A stretch of 64,000 nt of DNA. Origin: Pholiota molesta (lineage: Eukaryota; Basidiomycota; Agaricomycetes; Agaricales; Strophariaceae). Location of the stretch: positions 1 to 64,000 of the forward strand of contig JACGCK010000092.1 in the NCBI GenBank assembly GCA_014925825.1. Reading direction: 5' to 3'. Shown piece by piece: positions 50,490 through 61,700 of the stretch. The notes beneath the pieces were generated by a model. The model searched no databases. It saw only the letters and a list, made by a program, of their open reading frames with translations, and had not been told where the DNA came from. Position numbers and translations under genes: made by a program. Each line of letters starts with the position of its first letter. Within the stretch, counting starts at the first letter, position 1.

Positions 50490-52308
50490 ACGAACCAATA
50501 TGTCTGTCTTCAAAACGCCAAGATTCGCCTGATAGTCAAGGAAGAGCCATAGTATGAATGAATGTCGAATACTTGGAATACTGGATTCATCATTCAAACT
50601 CATGGACACGTTGAAAGAGAAAGTCACGTGGTGAGCGCAGATCGGCGATTGTAGACCGACTCGGATTTGATTTTAGCGCCAGGCAACGCGCCTATGTCTG
50701 CCTACAACTGTTGCATTAGCAAAAGATGAGCATCTTCCAAACCCTTGACTTTCAAATTTTGGCAAAGGAACCGAAAATCAGTTGGAAAGGCGCTAATCCT
50801 TCAATTTCAAACTCAACTGTTTGTGCTATCTACGATTTTTTATTCAACTTTTATTTTGTTCCCTTCTATGTAATTAGCCGTGGGCTGCCATCTTCCCGTA
50901 AACTCTCTACGTCCTCTACGAACGTCGAGCGACGAGCATCCATTACCCTTTCTATTCCCACCAATAACATTTGGGTATTCTGGGCCGCCTCTTTTCATTC
51001 TGTCATCCGTAACCGCTATTCAAAATCTATTTCTAACCTTCACCTTCCCATGGCTATCTACTAATGGTTCGCAATACAGTAAGTAGTATGGAAACTTCTC
51101 GCTCAACTAATCTATAATTGCTGCCCGCGACCACCGATTATCACGCACGTTCTTTGTCAGATACTATACTATAGATCATTCGATGTCCGGAATTTTGCAG
51201 ATAGCTCCGTCTTACTTATTCTTAAAGCACTTACTATAGACATAGACATAGACGGGAAAACACTCAATCCCTTCAATTAACAGTTATAGTTATTACATTG
51301 ATTGATTAGCGAGAGAGATAACACAATCGCTTGTCTGCAATTTACATACCTGGGTCCCATTTCAGATATCTGCGCGAGCTAGCTTGAGTGGGCGCTAAGT
51401 ATGGACGTCGAGCACTCATTGCGATTAGAGCTCAGACACCGAGCGCCGATAGACGAAGTCTTGTCCATGTTATCTCCGTTGACGACTTGTGTAAAGCTCG
51501 ACCAATCTTTCATATCGCCCGCATGCTCCATAGAAATGAAGAAGCTATACGTCTCCGACTTGGCTTTCGAATCTCGGGTATTCTGATTGCAGACATTGTA
51601 CGCCAATGACTCTCTGCAGCTTCGAGACTCGGGACTCGGGACTCGGCAGAGGCTGGTTATCCCTACGCTCGCGGGACGGCCAATCAGGTTGAGCGTTCAC
51701 ACAAAGATGCCGCCGCGTTTTAAGTATTCGGCAGAACCTGAGTGGCTAGTTATCAGATTTAGGTCACTAACTCTATCTTATCGCCAATGAAGAACTTGAG
51801 CTTTCGACCATCTGGGCAGTCTCTTGTAGTGGGGATCACATGTATGGTATTTCCTCCTTGCCTAAATATTTGCTCTTTACTCACAAACAAATTCAAAACT
51901 TCTAGCCGCAAAGAACAGTCGTTGTCAATTTACATTTTTGCCTGGGGTAATATTCGACGCACGGCTCCGAGCCACGACAACTTTGAAGGTGCACTCTGCT
52001 GTTTGCATTTACAAGTTCGATTGAACATGAAAGGCATATAGTAGCTGATCCAAAACTTGGGCACGTACAACTGAACTTACTTACTATTTTACAAGCAGCG
52101 AAAGCATTTGAAAATCCAGATCGCTAGGTAATTGTTGCACCATATAACCCCCGAATCTTGGAAGGTGAGAAGATAAATACGCCTATTTTCGTCAGAATTG
52201 CGAAATGGGAAAGGCATTCTTTCCACACTGCAGACTACTGCAGATCTGATAAATTGCATGATGCAATTTCAAAGTCTCACTTAAATCTGACGGAGCATTA
52301 ACATTTAA

Positions 52309-52400
52309 AGTTATCAAGATTAAAAACGTCGAAGCGCCAAATGTCGCACCCCATAGTTATCAAGATTGGAATTGGAGTCTAAGCGCCAAAGGCCGCACCC
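52309..52400. repeat. imperfect tandem duplication, two ~45-base units
   Basis: Each unit begins AGTTATCAAGATT and contains GCGCCAAA followed by CGCACCC; the first is at 52309-52350, the second at 52355-52400. Confidence 0.7.
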
Positions 52401-55400
52401 GTTCATATGCTCTCGACCGTAATCAACCCGATGGCATAAGGAGTCCGACTATTATTCGGCGCCTCACATTGTCCTCGACACATATTTAGGCTTCCGAATA
52501 TACAGGACATGTCTCCAAGAAAAGAAGGGCACAAAAGCATACCCTAGATAGTACCAGGTGCACCATCTGGCGACCTGCTAATTCTGGATATCTGCCACGA
52601 GCATCCACGCCAAGTTCTTGCACTTATCCTAATTCTGTTAAGGAAACTGTACGAAACCATACGCCTAGCATCCCGAACAAGCATATACGCCGAAACAAAA
52701 CACAAAGAAGTACACGCTACGGAGGTTGGGTAGAGGTGCCACTCCACATCTCAGCCACCCGCTGCCGCGCACCTGCTAAGCTGATCACGACGCCAGCGAC
52801 CCACGCGCTGCGGCGCCATGTGCACGAAACTGTACGTCTAGAGCATTTGTACAGCAGACTTGACACGCGCTATCGTCATCTTACTCTAGCTTCACCCACC
52901 CCCGTCTGAAGACGAAGTCAGAAACCCCACAGCGTGCGGTGGCGGGCCTGTCGACGCTCGCCCCTCTCATGATCATGGATGCCTACAGGACGGACGGCGA
53001 TCTTGCATATACATACCTCGAGGCCTCATATGGAATACTTGGGTATTGTTGTCTCGGTCGCTTTAGCCAATTATCAAATACTTATATCCCATGCCCAGCG
53101 TCGCGTGCGCGAACTTTGCACATCACAATATAGAAAACATCCCCGGGGATATACTCTACATGTGGCGTCATTGGTCCTCGGGCGCGGCTAATATAAGAAC
53201 GAAGATATCTGATCTTGTATGATATTCATGATAGCTATCTATATCTAAGCGCGGGTGGCGATAGTACATCGTCGATGCATCGATCGTTATGCATCATAAC
53301 ATATACAGTTGATATGGAGTCGAGTTTCACGTTGTGCGAGGCGGCGACGGCTATCTCGTGAAAGTAGTCTAAATTAAACGAAAATAACGTGCGGAGGCGT
53401 TGGTTTCAAAATGACATGGAAGTACGAACTACTTAGCATTCCAACACAACATGCGCATGAGCCGTCACGGGAACTGCGGTAATTTGCCGCTAACTGAAAC
53501 GAGAAATGCCTCATGGTATTCAAGTTCGAAAAACGAGTATAACAGCAATAATAGTACGCAAGCAACTCCCCGTCTACAGTCGTGGACAAGCAAACCCCAC
53601 CAATCAAAGGAGCGTTTGGACATACAAGATAACGGGTCGAGATCATTCGCAATGCCATAACATGCCACAGCCAGCAAGTACTTTTGCCTTATCTCTCATC
53701 AGACCAGCATGTCTCTTTCTCATATTATCTTCGAATCGAGTCAGCATTCTCCCAACAACTCTATTTTACTCTATTTCCACGCACACAGATCAGATTGGCG
53801 GTGGGATCGTGCGGGATCGACCTAATACATATGTGGTGAAGCACATCAATGAGAGTGCGTGCATGGCAAGAAGCTATCAAGAGGCTTATCCAAACCTTAA
53901 AAATAATATATCAGCTGCAAGTCGCCAGTCTTGGTCAATGTGTCGGGATCCAATATTAATTAAGTCCAATGCTAATCCCTCGATTCGTCCAATTGAAGGA
54001 GGTGGAAGTGCGGATGTTTCGATGACCGGGGTTGAGAACATACGAAACACTCCGGCGGCCTCAGCTGAAGACGCCGGCTCGCATATGATTCTGAATTCAC
54101 TATTCCTGCTGTCTCATGGCTCATAGAATCTACAAGCCGTGAAAAACATCGCATCTAAGCTAGCATCGCCATGTATGGGACATACCTAAATGCAGACACC
54201 CGACAAGAGATAGTCGCAACGCGACGGCATGACATGGGTACATCCTCCCCCCACGCATGTGCACGGACATGTGGGCATGGGCTCCGCTCTTGGGCGGCGG
54301 CTTCGAGAGGCGTATGCAGCACGTACGTCACTAAAAGACATCCAAGCGGACATCGCACTTCTCTGGAGGGAGTCATACCACGATGCGATGCTATATCAAG
54401 CTAGATTATAGTGTGCAAATAAGTGGCCAACAGATACGAAGGGCAGTCAAAAAGTCAAACCCATTTGTCAGCTCTCTGCGGTTTCTTGGGACCGACGAAC
54501 TTCCAGTTGCATGTGTGGCATCTTCACTTCCTGAGTTTGAACGCCCAGAACGAGAACTTTTAGATAAGGTCAAAGGATTCTCACACAACGAAATACCACG
54601 GCAGAAGTCAAAACGCCTTTGGCACACCATATATCCAAAACATCCAAAGGATACCATTTCATACACGTACGCACACATACATACATACTGTACACACACA
54701 CCTCCCCACCCCGTCTATTATTTTAAGGTAATGTAGCGGAGCCCAGATTCAGCGCGCAAGGAGCGTGCGTCGGTGGCCGTCTAGTATAGATAGAGACAGT
54801 CGTCGATCGTAGTAAATAATAGGAGGGGGCGTGCGGGGACTTCTTCAATTCGTTCCTTCTCGTTCTCCTCGACTTCGGCCTCCGCCGAGCCTCCGCCTCC
54901 CACCGCCCTCCTCCTGGTCCCACACTGCCATTTTCGACACGCGTTTTCACGGGCAAGGAATGTTTTTTATAGCACAAAAAAGAAAGTGAAAAAAAGAAAG
55001 AAAGTTATAGAAAAAGAAAGAACAACGGCAAGAATAAACGAGTGGAAAGCAACCTCAGCAAGGCGTAGTAGGTAACATGTACAAAAAAATAACACCAACA
55101 AAAAAGACCACCACACAAAACAACCCACCCGATGGCGCAAGGGAACGCGGCGCGCCGCCGAGGGGGCGCAGAATGTGCCGGGCGCTGGAACGACGAGGGC
55201 GGCATGGATGGGACCCTACGTTACGGCGAGGCGTCCTCCGTCGCGGGCGCCAGATAACAGCGCAGAACCGCGCGCCCGTCGCGCTCAGCACAGATAGACT
55301 GCGACTGCGCACTACCAATACACACCACAGCGTGCGTACATACACACCACATCGCTCATCATCATCTCAGCACGCGTGGAGTGGGGGGGCATACGTATTC

Positions 55401-55469
55401 ACTTCTGATTGAGCAAGCGGGATTTGGGATATATGTACGACTTGGGGGGGTGATGTACGACTCGGGGGA

Positions 55470-55497
55470 TGTGTGTGTGTGTGTGTGTGCACTAATC

Positions 55498-55531
<34 letters not shown>
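55470..55531. repeat. TG microsatellite and 7-base tandem repeat
   Basis: A (TG)n run at about 55470-55489 is followed, after 11 bases, by about 4.4 copies of TAGGCAG at 55501-55531. Confidence 0.9.
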
Positions 55532-56102
55532 CGGATAGGGTGATACGGGGTGGGGTGTGTGGGCAACGGCAAGAGCAACGGCAATAGCAATAGCAACAAC
55601 AACATGCGACGCAGTAGGGGGTTCCATACATCCGGGGGTGGAAGAGCAAGTATATGCGTGCGTGCATGCGGGGGGTGGAATAGGGATGGATAGTAGTATG
55701 TGTACGTGGGCGCGCGCGCGCGATAGTGGTCTGCGGCGCGGCGTGGGGTGATTCGGATTCTTCATGGGTGGGTGGGCGACTTCATCATAGATAGATAGCG
55801 AGGTGGGATCTCGCCTTCCCGGTGCGGCGGCGGACATAAGCAGGTAGGCGGGGTCGGCATAGTGACGCCGGCCCGCGGCGCGGGCCGACGCTGGCAAGTG
55901 GACGGCGGAAGGTGGAATGGAAAGTGGATGGATACAGTGAGGCTGGGGGTGGTGGGATACATGGGGCTGGCGCGCGGAGGGTGGCGGCCAAAAAACAATA
56001 ATAAAAAATGGCAGACACAAACAGATGGAGACAGAGACAGAGACAGAGAGAAGGGGGGGCATAGAACAACACCATCACAACAACAACAACAACGACGCCG
56101 GA

Positions 56103-57876
56103 TCACATCATCATCATCATCATCCCGTTCCCGCCCCCGCCGCCTGCACCAACACTGACCGGGCCCATCCCGCCCATGCCACCCATGCCGTTCAGGCCGT
56201 TCATGCCACTCATACCCATGCCACCCATGCCGCCCATCGCGTTCATGCCACCCATCCCATTCATCCCACCCATCCCCATCCCAATCGGCATCCCGCCCAT
56301 CCCCATCATCCCCATCCCCACACCGCCGTACCTTGGCACCCCATACTCCCCCTGCATCTCATACCCGACGCTGCTCGCACTGCGCGTCCTCCCCGCCTTC
56401 ATGTTCCCCGCACCATGCGAAGACCCGTTGGACGTCGCAGAGAACACGGGGGAGTGGCTGCTCGCGGGGCTCGCAGAGCCTGCTTGACTGCCCCCGGGAC
56501 TCGCGGTGGTGGTGGTGGTGTTGACGCTGAGCTGCGGCGGCGTCTGGTGCCCGGGCGAGCCCCGCGAGCCCGCGGAGGACGCCGTCCCCGGGCGCGGGTT
56601 GTTGTTGGCAGCGGGCAGCCCGTGCGCGGTCGCCGGCGGGGTGAACAGGTGCCCCCCGCCGCCGTGGTGCTGTTGCTGCTGCTGCGGGTGGTAGCCGTGC
56701 ACGTACATGCCGCCGGCGGCGTAGCCGTCATACGAGGCCGAGCGGCCGGGCGTGGGCGGGAGGCCGTGCGCGAACGGGCCGTTGGCGCTGGCGTTGGCGG
56801 CGGCGTTCTTGAGGAGGAGCGCGGCGACGCGCGGGTCGTCCATGTCGTCGAGGTGGTGCGGGATGTGCGTGTGCATCTGCTGCGCGTGGTGCGGCGCCGC
56901 CTGCTGGTGGTGCTGGTGGTGGTGGTGCATCTGCTGTTGCTGTTGCTGTTGTTGGTGGTGTTGCTGCTGCTGCTGCTGGTGCTGATGGTGTTGGTGCTGC
57001 ATCTGCTGCTGCTGCTGCTGCTGCTGGTGCGCATGGTGCTGCATCTGGCTCTGCACATGCGCGTACCCAAGCTGCACGGGCGCCTGGGGGGCATACTCGT
57101 CCTCCAACTCCTCCATGAACCCCGCGCCGTACATCGCGCGCTCGCGCTCGAGCCCCGCCGCGCTGTCCACGGGCATCCCGTCCTCGTCCTCCTCGTCCTC
57201 CTCGCCGCCGAGCACCGCGAGCACCTCCATCTCGCCGGAGATGATCATCCCGAAGCCCTCGCCGCGCACGGGCTCGTCGACGCGCGGCACGCCCGCGCGG
57301 TCGCGCCACTCGTTGATCTCGCGCCGGAGGGCGTCCGCCTCGCCCTTGAGCGCGCGCAGCTCGCGCGCGGCGAGCAGCCGGTGCCGGCGCGAGGCGTGGA
57401 TGTGCGCGATGGACGAGTTGACGATGGACGACTTGGACGGGCGCCGGATCTGGGAGAGGTTGGGGAGCAGGGCCGCGAGGTCCTAGAAAGCAGGGGAAAG
57501 AACAAGGTGAGGGGGGCAGGAGTGGGGATAGTAGGGGAGGACGTACGAGGAAGCGGCCGTTCAAAGTCTCTCTGCGCTGGCGCTCGACGGCGTTGTGGGT
57601 CGCGCGGCGCTCCGCGGTGTTCGCGCGGCGGCTGGGCTTGCGCTTCATCTGCGCGGCCGCGGCCGCGGAGGCAGAGGTGGTGGTGTTGGCGGGTGCGGTG
57701 GGGCTGGCGGGCGAGGTGGGACTCGCGGGTGCTGCGGAGTCGGCGTTGTTATTGCCGTTGCCGGGGGTGGTGGTGGTGCCGGAAGCGGCGGTGGTGTTGG
57801 CGTTGGCGGCCGCGCCGCCGGTAGGGGAGGCGGGGTGGGCGTCGGAGGCCGGGGAGAGGGGAAGGGTCATGGCCAT
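56103..57876 (-). CDS. bHLH transcription factor with Gln/His and Gly/Met repeats
   Basis: A nuclear DNA-binding protein of 569 residues from two exons (57547-57876 and 56103-57482; intron 57483-57546). The N-terminus is Ala/Thr/Ser/Pro-rich with a basic KRKPSRR. The basic region THNAVERQRRETLNGRFL has the His-Glu-Arg set (H5-E9-R13) that reads CACGTG-type E-boxes (group B). The helix-loop-helix is split by the intron and continues DLAALLPNLSQIRRPSKSSI, then VNSSIAHIHASRRHRLLAAR. After an acidic stretch comes a long Gln/His region (about 56880-57060), then Gly/Ser, and finally a Gly-Met repeat and a run of Met before the stop. The very high GC creates a long false frame on the other strand. 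The target genes are not known. Confidence 0.88.
56155..56335. repeat. coding Gly-Met repeat of the bHLH protein
   Basis: About 180 bases of degenerate GGCATG-type units on the minus strand encode repeated MGGM, GMGG and MNGMGG near the C-terminus. The pattern is expected to be unstable in length. Confidence 0.85.
56880..57060. repeat. coding CAG/CAC trinucleotide tract of the bHLH protein
   Basis: Interrupted CAG and CAC codon runs on the minus strand encode several blocks of 5-9 Gln separated by His, Met or both. Confidence 0.9.
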
Positions 57877-59739
57877 TGCAGGAAAAAAAGGCGTGAACGA
57901 GTGATGGCGGTCGGGGTGGTGGGGCGGCGAGGTACGCGATTGCTCAGCGGAGGCCTCTGGGTGGTGTGGTGTGGTGTGGTGTGGGCGGGGGGTCGCGAGC
58001 AGAGCTCAAGCGGATAGCGCACGGGTCCTTTGATGTGTGGAGGAGGGGCGGGCAGTGTGAGGCCGGCAAGGGTCGCGAGATCTGCGGGGGGGTCAGCGCG
58101 GGCAGCGGCGAGAGCGGGCAGGGGACATACTCCAGGCGGTATCCTTGGGACGGCGGGGTCGGCGGTAATTTGGAGAGCGGGGGGGGGAGATCAAAGGACC
58201 GCTGGCATGGGGCGGGGGTCCAGGGGAGGACAGGGAGAGCAGGGGAAGCAACACTTCCCAACCCACTCCGCCCATCAATTATATCCCATCCCACCCCCTT
58301 ATTTTTTATTTATTTATTTATTTTCTCCGGCTTCTGCCTTATCGCATCACCTGTCAGGCACACACCCATCCCCGTATGGCCCGCCCATCCCCGCTGGGCT
58401 CCTTCTTTCCCAGTCCGGCCCCTTCCCCTCCCCGACCGCTCGTCCTCCCCCCCAGCCCGCCCACCGTCCGCCGCACCACCGCCCTGTGCGCACCCGCCCC
58501 GCCCCGTCCACCGGCCGCAATAGCACCCACACGCCCGCCCCCGCCGCCCCCCGCCGCTACGCCGACGCCCCTCGCCCGTAGATAACTGGTAGATAACCAG
58601 CAACGCGTCACAATAAGTACACTCCATAGTCTATGATAGCGAATGAAGGATCTGTGATTGCCACTCCCCGATGCTGCGATGCCTCGATGCGCGGATGCCC
58701 CTGCGATGCCATGTAATAATACCGCCTCTTTTCTTCCCCATCATCCCTCTGATCTTCTGCGCTCGGTCTGCCTGGCCTGCTGTGGGTGAGGCCACTCCAG
58801 GACATGAATGTTACGGGATAGAAGACGGGCCGCTGTACGTTACACATTTCTCGCGCATCCCGAGCTGGAACTAGAAACCATCTCCTCCTCGAGTAAAATC
58901 TACCGCAACACACCCCTCCGGAGTATGTACGATTACCTCTCCAATAACCTATATCACAGGCCGTGTCCCGTCGAGAAACATGCCACTCTAAATAACACTA
59001 GTGACACTAAACCATCAAGATCGCCGCCTCCCTCCCACCCACTGTCCCCATCGCGCAACCGGCCCCGGGTAACACCTATACCCACATCCATCCCCTCTAC
59101 GCGCAGAACAAAACTCGCTATCGCTATCTGCGTCACATACTATGCTACTGATACTGACTGAAAATCTTCTGTCGACACCATCAGTCAAGTAACTCACGTT
59201 TCGCCGCTGTCATCATTCATGTATTACCCTTTAGTTTAGTGTTACAGCCCGTCCGTCGTCCTAATTACCATGTACTCCAAGTACACTGACTGAGAATCGA
59301 GACGGGCCCGGTCCCCGAGCTTGCGTATCCAAGTCTCCTTGCAATGACCGCTGACCAGCCTGTAATTAATAACAGCATTGCTTACTTCAACGATTGAGAC
59401 CAGAAGAACGCCCCGACGCCTTGCATGGTGTGAGGTATTACTTACGACGACGACGACCCAAGCTAACAGGCGCGGAAAAACCCAACGCCAAAACGTCGGT
59501 ACGGCCCGCTTACCTAACCCCGACGTGCCCGACAACAATGACCACGACGATAACATAGGACAACACCCGATAACATGGACGGCATTCAAACAACCAGCCG
59601 CTAGCGCCGTTCTATCCGTTTCGTCGACCTTTTTCACTTATCGATCTCGAGGGTCCGGCGGCGCCACCTCCTGGTTTGAATTGGGCGCGCTTCATACTAG
59701 AGATTGGCTTGTATTGGGTATTGGGTATTTGATTTCGAC
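57877..59739. other. bHLH upstream region and gene-poor spacer
   Basis: GC-rich, with purine/pyrimidine strand bias and runs such as repeats of TGTGG near 57960-57990. It probably holds the bHLH promoter and leader. Long frames here are composition artefacts. No gene is seen. Confidence 0.4.
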
Positions 59740-60228
59740 TCGGAGGGCGAGGGTTACACCCGGTGGCCCCGGCGTTGTATTTGATTTGCGTTGGATTTGT
59801 AGGATGAAACGAGGGATAGCGCCATTCCTGCGCACTAGCGCTTGTCGTCGTCGGAATCAGATAAGTATGTATGTAGGCAGATGCGCTTGATGCGCGACGC
59901 GCCTCAGTGCGGCGCCCGCTACATGCAGCCTGTGCGTCAGCCCCCGCGCCTTCCAGTCCCGGCGTGTTTGGCTTCAGCAAGAACGATGAAGGGTATTGTA
60001 CTTGCATTGACAGAATCGCATTATTGCCAAAGCCCAGACCCGGTGTATACTATACCGTACTTGCATTTGATTTCACGATACAAAACAAGACGGGCGATAG
60101 CGCTATCGCTGCCAACGTTGTCGGCCGCCACTCTCTTATGGCTGATAGCTAGAGTAGATACGCCCGACGCGCCTGCAGCGCCCGCTCAATGCCGCTACAT
60201 ATCGCCTGTGCGTCCGTCTTCAGACCCA

Positions 60229-60681
60229 TAATGTTACTACTGCCGCCACTGCTATATCACAGTAATATAATATACAACAGCCACGACAAATTATACACCT
60301 TCCAAAGGCACGCACACCCGGTGTATAGGATACCGTACTTACATTTGAATTGAGACGGGCGATAGCGCTATCGCTGCCAGCGCTGTCGGCCACTACTCTC
60401 TGTAAAATATCATTATGGCTGATAGCTAGAGTAGATACGCCCGACGCGCCTGCGGCCCGCCCGCTCAACGCCGCTACATATAGCCTGTGCGTCAGGTCTT
60501 CAGACGGACTACCTGCCATCCGCGGCGTCTTTGAATTCGTCCAAAAAGGACGGTATCATAATATGTAGTTGGAAACTTGGTTGTCAGTTTTGTCCTGCGC
60601 GACGCTACTAAATAATGTTACTACTGCCGCCACTGCTATATCACAGTAATAATACACACCAGCCACGGCAAATGATACACC
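60229..60681. repeat. direct repeat pair, 39 identical bases
   Basis: The 39-base stretch 60229-60267 (starting TAATGTTACTACTGCCGCCA) is repeated exactly at 60613-60651. Similarity goes on for about 30 bases further in each copy (to 60302 and 60681). Confidence 0.85.
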
Positions 60682-61090
60682 TCAGCGCCGGCACCTGTAC
60701 GGATGGCGAAATTAACAATTGCTTATGATCAGGGGTGCCGTGCATTTTCTGCGAGTGACACCGCAGGTATGTATACCGTATAATTGATTTATGTACAATA
60801 CGAATACGAAACCGAGACCAGCGACACCAGTCTATTGCTGGCTCTCTCCAACATATTATTGGCTGACTTGCGTTGGATTTTGCCGAGATGAAACGGGGAA
60901 GGTTCGGTCGGGACAAGAAGGGATAGCGCCCGACAGCGCAATCAGCCGCTAGCGCTTGTCGTCGTCGCCGTTGGGACTCTGGGAAACGCGCGCAGTGGGA
61001 CAAGCTTGTCCTGCGCGACGCTCCTGATAATGCAGCCGCTACTGCGATAGGTTTCACCGTCACGACAAAGACACACACACCCACCCCTTC

Positions 61091-61118
61091 GGCGTCGGCG
61101 TCGGCGTCGGCGTCGGCG
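61091..61118. repeat. GGCGTC hexamer tandem repeat
   Basis: About 4.7 perfect copies of GGCGTC within the repeat region. Confidence 0.9.
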
Positions 61119-61700
61119 ATCTTCGCGTCGCGTCGTTGTGCGGATGGCGAACCTGACTGTCCCCCACGACTAGGGCGCTGCGTGCGCGACGCCTCTCGGC
61201 GGCCACTACGCACTGCGACCTAGTTCACTGTCGAAGATAAGCAGGAAGAAAAATCACGCCCGGTATACCGTGTATTTGATTTTACAATATGACCCGAGTA
61301 CCAGCGATATCACAAAAAGAAAGCGATAGCGCTATCTCTACTCGCTCCTCATCAGCCACGCTCTCTGGTAAACATTTATCGCTGATAAGTAGCTGCATAG
61401 AATGCCCGACGCACCAGCTGCGTCGGTCGAAAACGCGTTGTCCGGCTTGTCCTGCAGCGCGATGCCGCTAGTAAATGCTGGATCACAATCATGCGGAAAT
61501 GGACGCACAACTTCAGCGCCGGCGTTTTTGAGTCTGCGTTTTACCGTATATTTGATGTTACAACTTAATTATGAAACGAGACGCTATCGCTGCTAGCGCT
61601 GTCGTCGCCGCCACTCGTCGGCCGCTGTCTGAAAAAAATTATAGCTGATTAGATGCTCGAGTACCAGCGGCGCCGGCTCACCGCTGCTACAGACAGCCTG

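Larger units (their letters stand above)
50490..56102. other. gene-poor region, 5.6 kb
   Basis: No gene is supported. The longest open frame (53506-54126, 206 codons) lacks coding character. A small tandem duplication lies at 52309-52400, and simple repeats at 55470-55531 (both listed). From about 54.7 kb the sequence becomes GC-rich towards the bHLH gene. Confidence 0.4.
59740..61700. repeat. family of diverged ~200-base repeats with GATAGCGCTATC palindrome
   Basis: At least six related copies can be traced (about 59745-59940, 60038-60228, 60317-60505, 60760-61015, 61257-61460 and 61540-61700). A typical unit runs: CCCGGTGTATA, TACCGTA, a TTTGATTT-like part, GCGATAGCGCTATCGC (a perfect 16-base palindrome at 60094-60109 and 60359-60374; 12 bases of it at 61325-61336), GCTGTCG with CCGCCACT, GGCTGATAG, and CGCCCGACGCGCC. 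Two copies share an identical 41-base block (60136-60176 and 60413-60453). All copies are in the same direction. No open frame, poly-A tail or target duplication marks it as a known element. Confidence 0.75.

Noticed and set aside
53506..54126. 206-codon open frame on the plus strand
   Set aside because: No codon bias, no conserved motif, no splice context; consistent with a chance frame.
56025..57824. 599-codon open frame on the plus strand
   Set aside because: It lies antisense to the bHLH gene and reads as Val/Leu/Arg-rich nonsense created by GC-rich third positions; the minus frame has the bHLH domain and a proper intron.
59242..59890. Overlapping frames of 131 and 170 codons on the two strands
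   Set aside because: Composition is chance-like (Arg/Thr/Pro runs), the plus frame runs into the repeat family, and no start or splice context is convincing.
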